A stretch of DNA of 44,244 nt, taken from CAZRIZ01 sp964600285. GTDB lineage: Bacteria; Patescibacteriota; Saccharimonadia; Saccharimonadales; Saccharimonadaceae. How positions within the stretch are numbered: the first letter of the stretch is position 1; every line of letters begins with the position of its first letter. The stretch is from NCBI GenBank assembly GCA_964600285.1, contig CAZRIZ010000003.1:1-44244 (forward strand), given 5' to 3'. The position numbers and the translations under genes are program-made. Below the pieces are notes generated by a model. It saw only the letters and a program-made list of their open reading frames with translations. It made no database searches and was not told the origin of the DNA. Shown here one piece after another: positions 1 through 8,640 of this stretch.

Positions 1-81
1 GTAAAACCTGATTTTTTGTTTGATGCTAGTATCATAGACTTAAATAATCTCTAACTGAAGCTTATGAGTTCAGATGCTTTA

Positions 82-90
82 ATTATAGCA
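82..90 (-). promoter_or_regulatory. Extended -10 promoter reading out of the window
   Basis: On the minus strand the sequence reads TGCTATAAT, a TG-extended -10 element with a consensus TATAAT, just beyond the pilD stop. No good -35 is seen 17 bp upstream. The same string TTATGCTATAATTAAAG occurs as a promoter at about 18273-18288, which supports it. It would drive a leftward gene beyond the window. An ATG on minus at 33-35 opens a frame to the edge, but only 35 bases are visible and no function can be assigned. Confidence 0.5.
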
Positions 91-98
91 TAATCGTT

Positions 99-965
99 TT
101 AGAAAATACCTAACTGAGTTAATATACTGTTACCCCAAAAGAATGAAATCACGCCAGCGATAATGAGTAGCGGACCAAGTGGCAAGCGACTTGATAGTGT
201 TTTTTTATTAAAGACCAGACTCGGTACGACTAAAATGGTTCCGATAGCGTTGGCTAAAAATAACGCCAGGGCAGCCAATTTCCAATCACCTAGCACCAAA
301 GCCAGGGTCAAGCCAATGTAAGCGTCGCCCGATCCCACCGCTCGCTCTTTAGACAGAGTCGATATCAGCCAATACAGACCAGACAAGATTACAATAGCGA
401 AGATATAATTCCAAATCGCTCCATTGTCAAAACCATAAATTAGTGCCCGGCCAATAGCAAAGACCACCGAAACAGCTATGGCCAAATAAAGTACCTTACT
501 TGGTAATTCCATCCATTTGAAATCGTAGATAAACAAAACCACTAGGCAAAGTAGCCAGACGATAAAGACTCCAAACAGAACCACCTCTAGTGGGTTGACA
601 CCAAAACCAAAGGGCCAAAACAGATAAGACAGGCTGAATACAAAACCAACACTCAGTTCCGCTAATAATTCTGTCCAGCCAATTTCGTGGCAACACTTTC
701 GACATTTTCCCCCCAGGGAGAGCCAACTAACTACTGGAATCAAATCGTACCACTTAAGCCGATAGCCACAGTGAAGACAGCGAGAGAAGTCGTCTAGGGG
801 TGTTTTTTTAGCCAAGCGATTCTTCTTAACAAGCTTAGTGTAATCCTTATTTTTATAATCTTTTTCTAGACTAAGCTGTTCGGCTCGCAAACGCCAAACA
901 CTGGCTAACAAGAATGAACCACTGATTGCGCCTAAAATAAATAACACGCTAGGAATTAAAAACAT
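99..965 (-). CDS. pilD: Type IV prepilin leader peptidase / N-methyltransferase (PilD, A24 family)
   Basis: Integral membrane aspartyl protease that cuts the class III signal of prepilins and N-methylates the new N-terminus. Counting from the ATG at 963-965 (288 aa), a cytoplasmic loop carries two CxxC pairs (CLHC at 63-66, CRKC at 88-91), the zinc motif of bacterial PilD. The two catalytic aspartates lie at D148 (in IYDFKWMELP) and in the GSGD motif at 211-214. About seven hydrophobic segments surround them. An upstream TTG would add six residues but has no ribosome site, so ATG is preferred. It is the last gene of the pilus cluster and its substrate is probably the pilin just upstream. A hairpin separates the two, so it may be partly uncoupled from the operon. 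Confidence 0.95.
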   Translation of the reverse strand: MFLIPSVLFILGAISGSFLLASVWRLRAEQLSLEKDYKNKDYTKLVKKNRLAKKTPLDDFSRCLHCGYRLKWYDLIPVVSWLSLGGKCRKCCHEIGWTELLAELSVGFVFSLSYLFWPFGFGVNPLEVVLFGVFIVWLLCLVVLFIYDFKWMELPSKVLYLAIAVSVVFAIGRALIYGFDNGAIWNYIFAIVILSGLYWLISTLSKERAVGSGDAYIGLTLALVLGDWKLAALALFLANAIGTILVVPSLVFNKKTLSSRLPLGPLLIIAGVISFFWGNSILTQLGIF

Positions 966-983
966 AACCAAATTATAACACAA

Positions 984-1012
984 GAAAACAGCCCCAAGCT
1001 GGAGCTGTTTTC
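984..1012 (-). terminator. Hairpin terminator between pilin and pilD
   Basis: GAAAACAGC and GCTGTTTTC form a 9-bp stem, extended by CC/GG, followed on minus by TTGTGTTAT. The U tract is imperfect, so it may attenuate rather than end transcription into pilD. Confidence 0.6.
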
Positions 1013-1033
1013 ATAAGTTGCTATATTAATAGA

Positions 1034-1510
1034 CTATTGATTGTCTTGACAGTAGAAGCCACTACCCTCAAGCTTGATCTTTACAGCTACTGAACGAGTT
1101 CCCGCGCCAGCAATTATATTCTCACCACTACACTTTGCAGTAGTAGCATATACTAAATTAGATTCCGTTGCGTTGGCGTTGTTAGCAACACCGAATGTTA
1201 CTGTGTAATCATTACCGGTTTGGGGATCTTTAAATTCGCCCGTGTTTCTCTTCATGTAAGAGTCTAAGAAGCCGGTATTGGTAGTGTTTATGCCCGCAGT
1301 AGTTGCTGCAGGGACGTTGCCTCTGTTATTGGCGGCATAGCTCTCGATCTGGCTCATAAAACGACCGACGTCTTGTCGACGCTGGCTGTCACGACGTGAC
1401 CTTTGTAGGGCTGGTAAGGCAATAAATACCATTAAGAAGATCAAGCCACCGATGGCGAGCACCAGCACGACTTCAATAATGGTAAAACCTTTTTTGTTTG
1501 TTCTTGGCAT
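1034..1510 (-). CDS. Type IV pilin-like protein (class III signal peptide)
   Basis: Major or minor pilin subunit assembled by the neighbouring machine. From the ATG at 1508-1510 it has 158 aa: a short basic leader ending KKG, then FTIIEVVLVLAIGGLIFLMV. This is the prepilin peptidase site with glutamate at +5 and the hydrophobic alpha-1 helix. Two cysteines near the C-terminus (in AKCSG and FYCQD) could form the D-loop disulfide typical of pilins. An upstream in-frame ATG exists, but the Shine-Dalgarno AAAGGA lies inside that extension, 6 nt before the chosen ATG, so the shorter start is right. It is the only pilin in the window, placed between pilC and pilD. Confidence 0.93.
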   Translation of the reverse strand: MPRTNKKGFTIIEVVLVLAIGGLIFLMVFIALPALQRSRRDSQRRQDVGRFMSQIESYAANNRGNVPAATTAGINTTNTGFLDSYMKRNTGEFKDPQTGNDYTVTFGVANNANATESNLVYATTAKCSGENIIAGAGTRSVAVKIKLEGSGFYCQDNQ

Positions 1511-1568
1511 AATGATTCCTTTCATTTATAAAGCTTAAGGCTTATTATAAGCAAAAAAATGGATTTGT

Positions 1569-2777
1569 CTAGAGATTTATATTTCCGACCATACCATAAA
1601 CTGGTAGCAGGATGGCTCCGACCATCAAACCAGCAACCAAAGCCATCACCACCATCATAGCTGGCTCAATAATTTTTGATAAGTTCTGGACCTCTTCATC
1701 AAGCTCTTTTTCGTAAACATCGGCCGCTTTCCCCATCATCTCATCAATCTTACCTGACTGTTCGCCAATCTTAATCATCTGTGGTGCTAAAGGCAAAACA
1801 TATGGTTCTGGCTTGAGCGATACTGACAGCGCCTTACCACCTTTAACCTTTTCGGCGGCGTTAGCGATATTTTGTTGCACCAAACCATTGTTCACAGCCT
1901 TGCCACAAATCGCCAAAGCGTCAAGCATAGGCACACCAGTTGAGAGCAACGTCTGCCCAGTTCTGAGAAAGCGAGCCATGTAAAGCTTTCTGAGCATATT
2001 CTTAAACATAGGCACGTTAAGCTTAAAAGCGTCTTTGAACTTAATGCCAGACTCAGTTTTGAGATATCTCCCAATGTAAAAACCAATAATCGCCAAGATG
2101 ATAAAAATCAGCCACCACCACTTACCAACAAACTCTGTGAAACTGACCATTACTTGAGTAATAAACGGCAGATCCATCTTCATATCAGCATAAAGGTCTC
2201 TCACCTGAGGCATAAGAGCAATCATAAGGAAGGCCATTACTCCACCGATAACAATCAGAACGATAAACGGATAGGTCATAGCGCCCTTAACCTTACTCAT
2301 AAGCTCAGCATCTTTTTCTTGCTGATCAGCAATCTTTCTGAGAGCCTCATCCAGGGTCCCAGATGCCTCACCAGAGGTCAAAAGAGCGATGAAAAGGTTG
2401 TCAAAAACATCAGGAAATTTACCGAACGATTCAGTTAGGGTTCTACCGCTTTCTACCGAAGTTACAATTTCACCGACAATGCCTTTTAGGCGTCTATGAG
2501 CGGTTTGCTCGTGAACCGTGCGGAGTGATTGGCTAATTGGCAGACCAGCTCCAATTAAGGTCGCCAACTGGCGCGTGAAAACAACTTTTTCCTTTAGTGG
2601 CACCTTTGAAGGACGACCAAATAACGACTTGTCTTCGTCAATTTCTTTGATACTGATAGGAATAAAGTTCTGATCAAGTAACATTTTTCCGGCCTTAACC
2701 TCATTTTCGGCCTTAATAGTTGCTTTAATTATCTTATTGGTATTATTGTCCCTGGCACGATAACTAAAAGTTTTCAC
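1569..2777 (-). CDS. pilC: Type IV pilus inner membrane platform protein PilC (GspF family)
   Basis: Polytopic platform protein that couples the PilB and PilT motors to pilin insertion and extraction. At 402 aa it has normal family length, with two GspF repeats: cytoplasmic helical domains at about 65-170 and 270-370, and hydrophobic segments near 170-190, 215-235 and 370-395. The N-terminus (KTFSYRARD) is typical. It starts at GTG, preceded by a GAGGGGG-type ribosome site, 3 nt after the pilT stop. It is translated in series with pilT and pilB. Confidence 0.96.
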   Translation of the reverse strand: MKTFSYRARDNNTNKIIKATIKAENEVKAGKMLLDQNFIPISIKEIDEDKSLFGRPSKVPLKEKVVFTRQLATLIGAGLPISQSLRTVHEQTAHRRLKGIVGEIVTSVESGRTLTESFGKFPDVFDNLFIALLTSGEASGTLDEALRKIADQQEKDAELMSKVKGAMTYPFIVLIVIGGVMAFLMIALMPQVRDLYADMKMDLPFITQVMVSFTEFVGKWWWLIFIILAIIGFYIGRYLKTESGIKFKDAFKLNVPMFKNMLRKLYMARFLRTGQTLLSTGVPMLDALAICGKAVNNGLVQQNIANAAEKVKGGKALSVSLKPEPYVLPLAPQMIKIGEQSGKIDEMMGKAADVYEKELDEEVQNLSKIIEPAMMVVMALVAGLMVGAILLPVYGMVGNINL

Positions 2778-2780
2778 TAC

Positions 2781-3848
2781 CTACCCCCTCGCTAAACGAT
2801 TAAATTCTGTTAAATCAACAGCATGAGTCCTAGCTTCGTCATAAGTAATAACACCAGTTTGAATCAACTTTACCAGTGTACGATCCATGGTTTGCATGCC
2901 TTGATCGGCGCCAGTTTGAATAACAGCATCTAGCTGATGAGTTTTGCCTTCACGAATAATGTTGCGGACAGCCGAGTTAGCTATTAAGATTTCGGCAGCT
3001 GCTACTCGACCACCACCGATAGCCGCAACCAAGCGTTGCGAACAAATCGCCTGCAAGATGTTAGACAGCTGTGAGCGAATTTGGGGCTGCTGATGCGGCG
3101 GGAAAACGTCAATCATACGATCAATTGATTGAGCAGCTGAATTGGTGTGCAAGGTCGCAAAGACTAAGTGACCAGTTTCAGCGATTGTAATAGCTGAAGA
3201 GATGGTTTCTAGATCACGCATCTCACCGATCAAGACAACATCGGGATCCTCGCGCAAAGCTGAACGAAGGGCTGCCGAAAAAGAATAAGTGTCATAGTGG
3301 ACCTCACGCTGAGCTACAACAGATTTTTTAGACGCATAAGTAAATTCAATCGGGTCTTCAATTGTAATAATATGATCAGCTCGCTCTTCGTTTACTTTAT
3401 CAACTAAGGCGGCTAATGTTGTTGATTTGCCGGATCCAGTTGGGCCGGTGACAAGCACCAAGCCTCTGGGAAATTCCGCAAAAGTTGAAACAATTGGCGG
3501 TAAACCAAGCTCAGCAACAGTTTTAATCTCATTAGGAATAGCACGGAGGGCAGCCGCTAAGTTACCCCGCTCATGAAAGGCGTTAACGCGAAAACGTATG
3601 ATATCACCAAAAGAGAAGCTGAAGTCAAATTCTTTGTCTTTGGTTAGAATTTGTTGCTGACTCTCGTCGAGAATTGAAAAAATCAGGCTCTCTGCGGTTT
3701 GATCATCAACCACTGGCATGCCAGGCATGGCCTTAAGGGCACCGTCAATACGTAGCATTGGCGGCAAACCAACTTGAATATGCAAATCTGAGGCTCTCGT
3801 TTTAACCACCTCCTCCAAAAGATTTTCTATACGCATACCTTGACTCAT
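2781..3848 (-). CDS. pilT: Pilus retraction ATPase PilT
   Basis: Hexameric cytoplasmic ATPase that powers pilus depolymerisation and twitching. The 355 aa include an N-terminal PAS-like region (ASDLHIQ near 19-25), Walker A GPTGSGKS at 135-142, Walker B/Asp-box DPDVVLIGEMRD near 200-211 and the His box ETGHLVFATLHTNSA. All of these are PilT hallmarks, and the length matches PilT rather than PilB. GGAAGAACGG precedes the ATG. Its presence beside pilB predicts dynamic, retractable pili, which fits host-cell attachment by an episymbiont (inference). Confidence 0.96.
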   Translation of the reverse strand: MSQGMRIENLLEEVVKTRASDLHIQVGLPPMLRIDGALKAMPGMPVVDDQTAESLIFSILDESQQQILTKDKEFDFSFSFGDIIRFRVNAFHERGNLAAALRAIPNEIKTVAELGLPPIVSTFAEFPRGLVLVTGPTGSGKSTTLAALVDKVNEERADHIITIEDPIEFTYASKKSVVAQREVHYDTYSFSAALRSALREDPDVVLIGEMRDLETISSAITIAETGHLVFATLHTNSAAQSIDRMIDVFPPHQQPQIRSQLSNILQAICSQRLVAAIGGGRVAAAEILIANSAVRNIIREGKTHQLDAVIQTGADQGMQTMDRTLVKLIQTGVITYDEARTHAVDLTEFNRLARG

Positions 3849-3862
3849 TCCGTTCTTCCTTT

Positions 3863-5629
3863 CTAGGCGTCTGCAGCCACCCTATTTACTTCTTCAATTG
3901 TCGTCATTCCAGACAGAACCTTCATAAAACCATCCTGCTTTAATGTTATCATACCCTGATCTATACCGGCTTTTTGAATTTGGGCGCTAGTAGCTTTTTG
4001 CACAATTAGGTTTTGTATTGTCTCGTCTACATCCATAACTTCATATAATCCAGATCGTCCAGCATAGCCACCAGGATATTTTTTAGAATCCACAACTTTA
4101 TTTATTGTAAATTGTGGTTGATCGGCCAGTGGCAAATTAGAATAGCCCAAGTCTTCTGACACACGGGTAACCTCATCTTTGTTCTTTGGCAACAAGTGAC
4201 CGATAGCGCTACGAATCATATCGCTCTGAATATCGTCTGATAAAACTTGTTGACTATTCTTCGCCACTCTACGAACCAGGCGCTGGCCAATTACAGTGTT
4301 CACAGTTGAAGCAATTAGGTATGGCTCCACACCCATGTCGAGTAAACGTGGTAAAACTCCAGCAGCCGAGTTGGTGTGCAAAGTCGAAAACACCAAGTGC
4401 CCAGTCAAGGCTGCCTGCACAGCTAGGTTGGCAGTTTCTGCGTCGCGAATCTCACCAACCATGATAATATCAGGATCTTGACGCAAAATTGAGCGCAACC
4501 CAGTAGCAAAAGTTAACCCAACCTCAGCGTTGACCTGAATTTGATTTACGCCAGCCATTTTATACTCAACTGGGTCTTCAAGCGTAACAATATTAACAGT
4601 ATCATTCATAATTTCACGAACTAAGGCATACAGAGTGGTTGTCTTACCCGAACCAGTGGGACCAGATGTCAATACCATACCGTTGGGACGACGCATGCCT
4701 TTTTGAATCATGCGCAAGGCTCGACCAGTAAAGCCAAGCTCCTCTAGACCAAAGCGACTGCCGCTCTTATCGAGCAAGCGGATTACTACCTGCTCACCCC
4801 ACACCACTGGGCTAACAGCAATACGCAAGTCAACTTCTTTACCAGCCACGGCAATAGTGAATTGACCATCTTGTGGAATACGATGCTCATCAATTTTCAG
4901 ATTGGATAAGATTTTTATACGTGACACCAAAGCTGGTTCAATTGATTTCGGTAGTTGCATAACCTCTCTTAGAACACCATCGATACGACAGCGAATCTTC
5001 AAAGCTATCTCTAGGGGCTCAATGTGAACATCGCTCGCTCGATTTTTAACTGCGTATTCTAGAATCGTGTAAAGAGCCTTACTAATTGGCGAGTCTTGAA
5101 CTAACGTGGTTATATTAGCCGACATATCAGAAGAGGCTCTACTCTCCTGTTGTGAAGCCTGAGCGGCAGCATCAACCGATGAAAAATCTGTGCTATATTG
5201 CCCCAGTACATGCCTAATCCCCTCAGAAGAAGCTAGAAAAACTTTAACTGGTCGTTTAACCAAGCTCGTGAGATAGTCAACCGCTTGGACATTAGAGGCG
5301 TCAAGCATGGCAACGGCCAAGCGACCGTCAATTTCCGCCAAAGGCACCGACATAGTGCGCTCTGCGACATCACCTGGCATCAGCTCAAGGATATCGGGCC
5401 TAATAATTACGTCGCTTAAGTTAACGTAGGGTAGCCCTAAAATAATAGCGCTTATGTGGGTAATAGCCTCTGAGTCTGTAATCTCATTATCAATTAAGTA
5501 GCTAATAATCGGCTTGCCTTGATTCTGAGCAGTGACCTCAGCTTCTTTTATCACTTCAGGCTTAACCAAGCCTTCGTTAACCAAGACCTTAAGAATCTGC
5601 GATTGGTTGTTGGTAGTCAGAACCGCCAT
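3863..5629 (-). CDS. pilB: Pilus extension ATPase PilB (GspE family)
   Basis: Cytoplasmic hexameric ATPase that drives pilus assembly. The 588 aa comprise an N-terminal GspE domain (about 1-145), a linker, and a motor with Walker A GPTGSGKT at 323-330, Walker B DPDIIMVGEIRD at 385-396 and a His box TGHLVFSTLHTNS. The tetracysteine zinc site usual in the C-terminal third of PilB/GspE is absent. Where the family has paired cysteines, this protein reads RRVAKNSQQ and KKYPGGYAGR, and its only cysteine lies elsewhere (IRCRID). It sits 14 bp upstream of pilT in the operon. Confidence 0.95.
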   Translation of the reverse strand: MAVLTTNNQSQILKVLVNEGLVKPEVIKEAEVTAQNQGKPIISYLIDNEITDSEAITHISAIILGLPYVNLSDVIIRPDILELMPGDVAERTMSVPLAEIDGRLAVAMLDASNVQAVDYLTSLVKRPVKVFLASSEGIRHVLGQYSTDFSSVDAAAQASQQESRASSDMSANITTLVQDSPISKALYTILEYAVKNRASDVHIEPLEIALKIRCRIDGVLREVMQLPKSIEPALVSRIKILSNLKIDEHRIPQDGQFTIAVAGKEVDLRIAVSPVVWGEQVVIRLLDKSGSRFGLEELGFTGRALRMIQKGMRRPNGMVLTSGPTGSGKTTTLYALVREIMNDTVNIVTLEDPVEYKMAGVNQIQVNAEVGLTFATGLRSILRQDPDIIMVGEIRDAETANLAVQAALTGHLVFSTLHTNSAAGVLPRLLDMGVEPYLIASTVNTVIGQRLVRRVAKNSQQVLSDDIQSDMIRSAIGHLLPKNKDEVTRVSEDLGYSNLPLADQPQFTINKVVDSKKYPGGYAGRSGLYEVMDVDETIQNLIVQKATSAQIQKAGIDQGMITLKQDGFMKVLSGMTTIEEVNRVAADA

Positions 5630-5638
5630 CGGTCGATC

Positions 5639-5869
5639 CTACTCCTGAATCGATTCATTACCGATTATAACTTGCACGGTTGGATTAATTGCATCACGAT
5701 TGAATATCTTGGGATTTGGCTCTACAACAGTTGCGCCAATTGGCGTTATCTCCTGAACTTCAGCTGTTAATTCGTCAAATTTGCCCAGAACAGCACTCAT
5801 AACGAAGTAAGCTGCGAGCAAGCTAACCGAAATAACAAGGATTATCATCGCAATATCGGTTTTTTTCAT
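5639..5869 (-). CDS. Small membrane protein of the pilus operon, unknown function
   Basis: A 76-aa protein with one hydrophobic segment at about 6-29 (IAMIILVISVSLLAAYFVM) after a KK start, then a short polar domain ending IIGNESIQE. It looks like a bitopic inner-membrane protein with an outside tail. Its ATG overlaps the pilO TGA as ATGA, so translation is coupled, and pilB follows 9 bp later. In other pilus operons PilP, a lipoprotein, follows PilO, but no lipobox is visible here and I do not claim homology. By position it is probably an alignment-subcomplex accessory. Confidence 0.8.
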   Translation of the reverse strand: MKKTDIAMIILVISVSLLAAYFVMSAVLGKFDELTAEVQEITPIGATVVEPNPKIFNRDAINPTVQVIIGNESIQE

Positions 5870-6573
5870 TTTTTGTTCTCCAATATTTTCTTACCCAGCT
5901 TGACCTCAAGCAATGGCTCATAGAATGAGTGCCCAACAGCCACTAGATTACTTTGCCCATCCGTAGAAGACACCTCAAGAGTAACGCTGTCGAGTATAAT
6001 CGGTCGAATCGACCGTTCAACATTCTTTAAGGCTTGGCTTAAGTCAGCCACATTACCAGACAACTTAAAGGTAAAATAAATTGGGCTAGAAGTAATTTCG
6101 GACTCCCCATCAGTCAAGCCCTGGTCGCTCTCGGGCTCTAGTGGTATGTCAGTCTCGTCGGGAGTGCTTGTTACAGATATTGTTTCTATCGTGACCCCAG
6201 GAACGGCTAGAATTTTGTCCTTGAGACTGGCTCCTAAAGCATTTGAATTACCGATAGCCGGCAGAGCATCTAGTACAACCCTTAGGTTGTCGCCATCTCC
6301 AATCCTGACTGATCGTAAATCGTCATTAGCCTGCAGTGCCCTAACCTCTTCAGCTAAACTAACAAGGTTTTTATTATTATTTTCCAACACACTAAAGGTA
6401 TTATTCTTCTCAGCTAATACTCGATTATTAAACAATATTTTATTAAACATAAAGACTGCAGCCACGATAGCGAACCCAGTCAAGAAAGCCGCGCCAGCTA
6501 CAACCACGAACATATTATGATGAGCCTTGTCAATTTGCTGTTTCTTCTTTATTGCTTTGGTCGGTTTAGCCAC
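5866..6573 (-). CDS. pilO: PilO-like pilus alignment protein
   Basis: Bitopic inner-membrane protein of the PilM-PilN-PilO alignment complex. The 235 aa have a lysine-rich cytoplasmic N-terminus (about 1-18), a membrane helix at about 21-44, a predicted coiled coil near 48-80 (NNTFSVLENNNKNLVSLAEE), then a periplasm-side domain. The domain ends with a beta-rich stretch (IRPIILDSVTLEVS) of the kind seen in the ferredoxin-like fold of PilO. Sequence identity to known PilO is low by eye. Position between pilN and the 76-aa gene, plus topology, carry the call. Confidence 0.8.
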   Translation of the reverse strand: MAKPTKAIKKKQQIDKAHHNMFVVVAGAAFLTGFAIVAAVFMFNKILFNNRVLAEKNNTFSVLENNNKNLVSLAEEVRALQANDDLRSVRIGDGDNLRVVLDALPAIGNSNALGASLKDKILAVPGVTIETISVTSTPDETDIPLEPESDQGLTDGESEITSSPIYFTFKLSGNVADLSQALKNVERSIRPIILDSVTLEVSSTDGQSNLVAVGHSFYEPLLEVKLGKKILENKK

Positions 6574-6575
6574 GA

Positions 6576-7385
6576 TTATTCTCCTTCTCCATTGGTCACC
6601 TTATCGGTTGGCAACACAGCTTGAACTTTTGGCGCAAAGATATCATTTGGAATGACTAGAGTAGAGTCCGTAACGTCTGCTCTGCCAGGAGCGACCAACT
6701 TTAAGTCTAGGTCGGAATTAAACATTTCACTAGCTGCTTTGAAACCAATCTTGAATATAAGCACCTGAGCACCCTGAGCATTTTGGCCATAAGCCGGTGA
6801 CTCCAGGGGGAATACTTTGTCGGTAAGAGGAAATACCTGCTCTTCATCGCTGTCGTCCACATAAGAAATTTGCGTTGCCTCAATTGATTTTTGCATTCTT
6901 TCCACTCCAACGAAACCATCTGAAGATTGTCCCTCGATCACAATGTCGCCAGTAGCACTGTTATATTCCAATTTGGATAATAGGACAGCTCCATTGCTAC
7001 CATCGATCACAGACACAACAATATTAAACAATCTTGAACTAATTGGCTTAGCTTGGTGCAGAGCACCTATCTTTGATAACTGGTTTTGAACTGTAATTAT
7101 CTGATTTACGCCTTCGTAATTCTTGTATTTACCAAACTCATCATCAATGCGCTTGTCAGCCGAAGCTAGCAACACCGTCTGCAGACCAAAAGTAATCGAC
7201 GCCAATATAGCTACTCCAGCCACAGCTCCTATTATAACCAGGATCGCCACAGTAATAACGCGCGTCCTCATAATCCTAGTTCGAAGCAACTCAAACTTAA
7301 TGTCTGGAATTAGGTTAACCTCTATCACGCCTGGGGCTTCTTGGCTATTACCTCCTGGCTTGTTAAATTTAAAGGATTTAAACAT
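6576..7385 (-). CDS. pilN: PilN-like pilus alignment protein
   Basis: Bitopic membrane protein whose short cytoplasmic tail binds PilM. From the ATG at 7383-7385 (269 aa) the tail contains EVNLIPD, the conserved NLIP motif (24-27) that docks into PilM. A membrane helix at about 42-66 and a large external domain follow. A longer frame extends upstream but lies inside pilM. GAGGAG sits before the chosen ATG, which overlaps the last codons of pilM. Overlapping start and stop imply coupled synthesis with PilM. Confidence 0.9.
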   Translation of the reverse strand: MFKSFKFNKPGGNSQEAPGVIEVNLIPDIKFELLRTRIMRTRVITVAILVIIGAVAGVAILASITFGLQTVLLASADKRIDDEFGKYKNYEGVNQIITVQNQLSKIGALHQAKPISSRLFNIVVSVIDGSNGAVLLSKLEYNSATGDIVIEGQSSDGFVGVERMQKSIEATQISYVDDSDEEQVFPLTDKVFPLESPAYGQNAQGAQVLIFKIGFKAASEMFNSDLDLKLVAPGRADVTDSTLVIPNDIFAPKVQAVLPTDKVTNGEGE

Positions 7386-8439
7386 TGCTATTACTCCTCT
7401 GAGCCAGGCCAACCGCCACAGCGAATTCTGAAGCCACTGGAGCAAGCATTTGTTGCTGGTTTAATGCCATCGATACACTTGCCCACGGGTTGCCAATCGT
7501 CGTAGTAATATTAACCTTATTGGCAATATAATTATTCATCATTGGAACTAAGCTAGCGTAGCCAGAAACAATCACCCGCGTGATTGGTATATTAGGGTAT
7601 TTGGTCTGGAAGAACTTGAGAGATTTGTTTAAATCGCTTGCAAAACTATCCAACACGCCCTCAACAGCTTGGTAGATTTTTCCTTCAAGCTTGTCTGGAG
7701 CTAGGCCGAATTTGATAATAAATTGACGAGCCTGGTCTTCTTTCACACCAAGGTTTTGAGCGGCCGCCCGTACAATAGTCGATAGCCCAGTTGGCAACGA
7801 CCTAATTAAACGCGGCGCACCATTATAAACCATGGCGATATCTGTGGTCTGATCGCCCATGTCAATGATAAAGTTTACAGCATTTGGCTCAGGAATATTA
7901 AGCGACCTAGTCATAGCAATCTGATCTGGTTCAACGGCAATAATGTTGAGTCCAAGCCCTTCGATAAATTCCATCTTTTCTTCGCTGTAATCAATCGCAG
8001 TACTAGCCAATAAAACCTCTTGCTTAGTTGGATCTTTCGGTGAGGTTCCGAGGAATGCCCAATCAATCTTGGCATCTTCTGATGACATCGGGATATATTG
8101 ATCGACTTGATAGCGAATCGTTTTAGTTAGCTCAGCCCTAGATTGACTTGGGACGTCAATCACCGTAGTAAATGTCTTACTTGACGGTATGCCCAAAGCT
8201 ACATTTTTTGTCTTAATACCACTCTGACCAATAGCTGTCATAATAATGTCACCTAATTTTTTGCGACTCGCTTCAGAGTCGGCCAAAGCAGTTTGAGCGT
8301 CTACCGAAGCATAGCCAAACGCCTTTAGACTGTAGGAAGCACTAGGACCAGAGCCACGAGAGCTCAGTTGAACCACCCTAACCGAACTAGTCCCTATGTC
8401 TAATCCGAAGAAATCGCCCACGCCTTTGAATAGTTTCAT
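7378..8439 (-). CDS. pilM: PilM, actin-like cytoplasmic pilus assembly protein
   Basis: FtsA/actin-fold ATP-binding protein that forms the cytoplasmic ring of the pilus alignment complex. From the ATG at 8437-8439 (353 aa) it shows the phosphate-1 loop GLDIGTSS (12-19), the motif IPMSSEDAKIDW and a second nucleotide motif IIDMGDQTTDIA. The C-terminal part (ITRVIVSGYAS) matches the adenosine-binding region. A longer frame exists upstream, but a good promoter overlaps it and places the transcript start about 2-4 nt before this ATG. It is the first gene of the pilus operon. Confidence 0.95.
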   Translation of the reverse strand: MKLFKGVGDFFGLDIGTSSVRVVQLSSRGSGPSASYSLKAFGYASVDAQTALADSEASRKKLGDIIMTAIGQSGIKTKNVALGIPSSKTFTTVIDVPSQSRAELTKTIRYQVDQYIPMSSEDAKIDWAFLGTSPKDPTKQEVLLASTAIDYSEEKMEFIEGLGLNIIAVEPDQIAMTRSLNIPEPNAVNFIIDMGDQTTDIAMVYNGAPRLIRSLPTGLSTIVRAAAQNLGVKEDQARQFIIKFGLAPDKLEGKIYQAVEGVLDSFASDLNKSLKFFQTKYPNIPITRVIVSGYASLVPMMNNYIANKVNITTTIGNPWASVSMALNQQQMLAPVASEFAVAVGLAQRSNSNV

Positions 8440-8449
8440 GTTGCTAATG

Positions 8450-8516
8450 ATTATATATGAGAAAACAGCCCTTCGCAAGACTTTTGTATAAACTCGCTAG
8501 CTTGCGGACACTTCGT
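8450..8516 (-). promoter_or_regulatory. pilM operon promoter with shared upstream module
   Basis: Minus strand: TTGCGA (8473-8478), 17-bp spacer, TATAAT (8450-8455), then 10 nt to the pilM ATG with no Shine-Dalgarno, so the mRNA should be nearly leaderless. The 46 bp at 8471-8516, which include the -35, match 35 of 46 positions without gaps to 19693-19738 in front of rpsO. The core AGCTAGCGAGTTT is identical. This suggests a common activator or repressor site. Confidence 0.75.
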
Positions 8517-8577
8517 AATATGCAGGTAGCGCAATAGTCATATTACTCTCCAAGACAGCCCCGTGTTTATTTCAAAA

Positions 8578-8609
8578 GAAAACCCCCGGTAATTACTACC
8601 GAGGGGTTT
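8578..8609 (-). terminator. Intrinsic terminator of the zinc-ribbon gene
   Basis: Minus strand AAACCCCTCGGTA, loop GTAAT, then TACCGGGGGTTTTCTTTT: a GC-rich stem followed by a U tract, about 32 bp after the stop of the gene at 8641-9231. It isolates that gene from pilM. Confidence 0.85.
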
Positions 8610-8640
8610 GTTTAATCTACCAGTCTAGCCAAAAAAATAA

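Noticed and set aside
5866..5868. Recoded UGA (SR1/Gracilibacteria code)
   Set aside because: TGA ends pilO and the ABC ATPase at the expected places, with ATGA overlaps to the next genes.
7386..7445. Longer N-terminus for PilN
   Set aside because: The extra 20 codons lie inside pilM, have no ribosome site and precede a good GAGGAG before the internal ATG.
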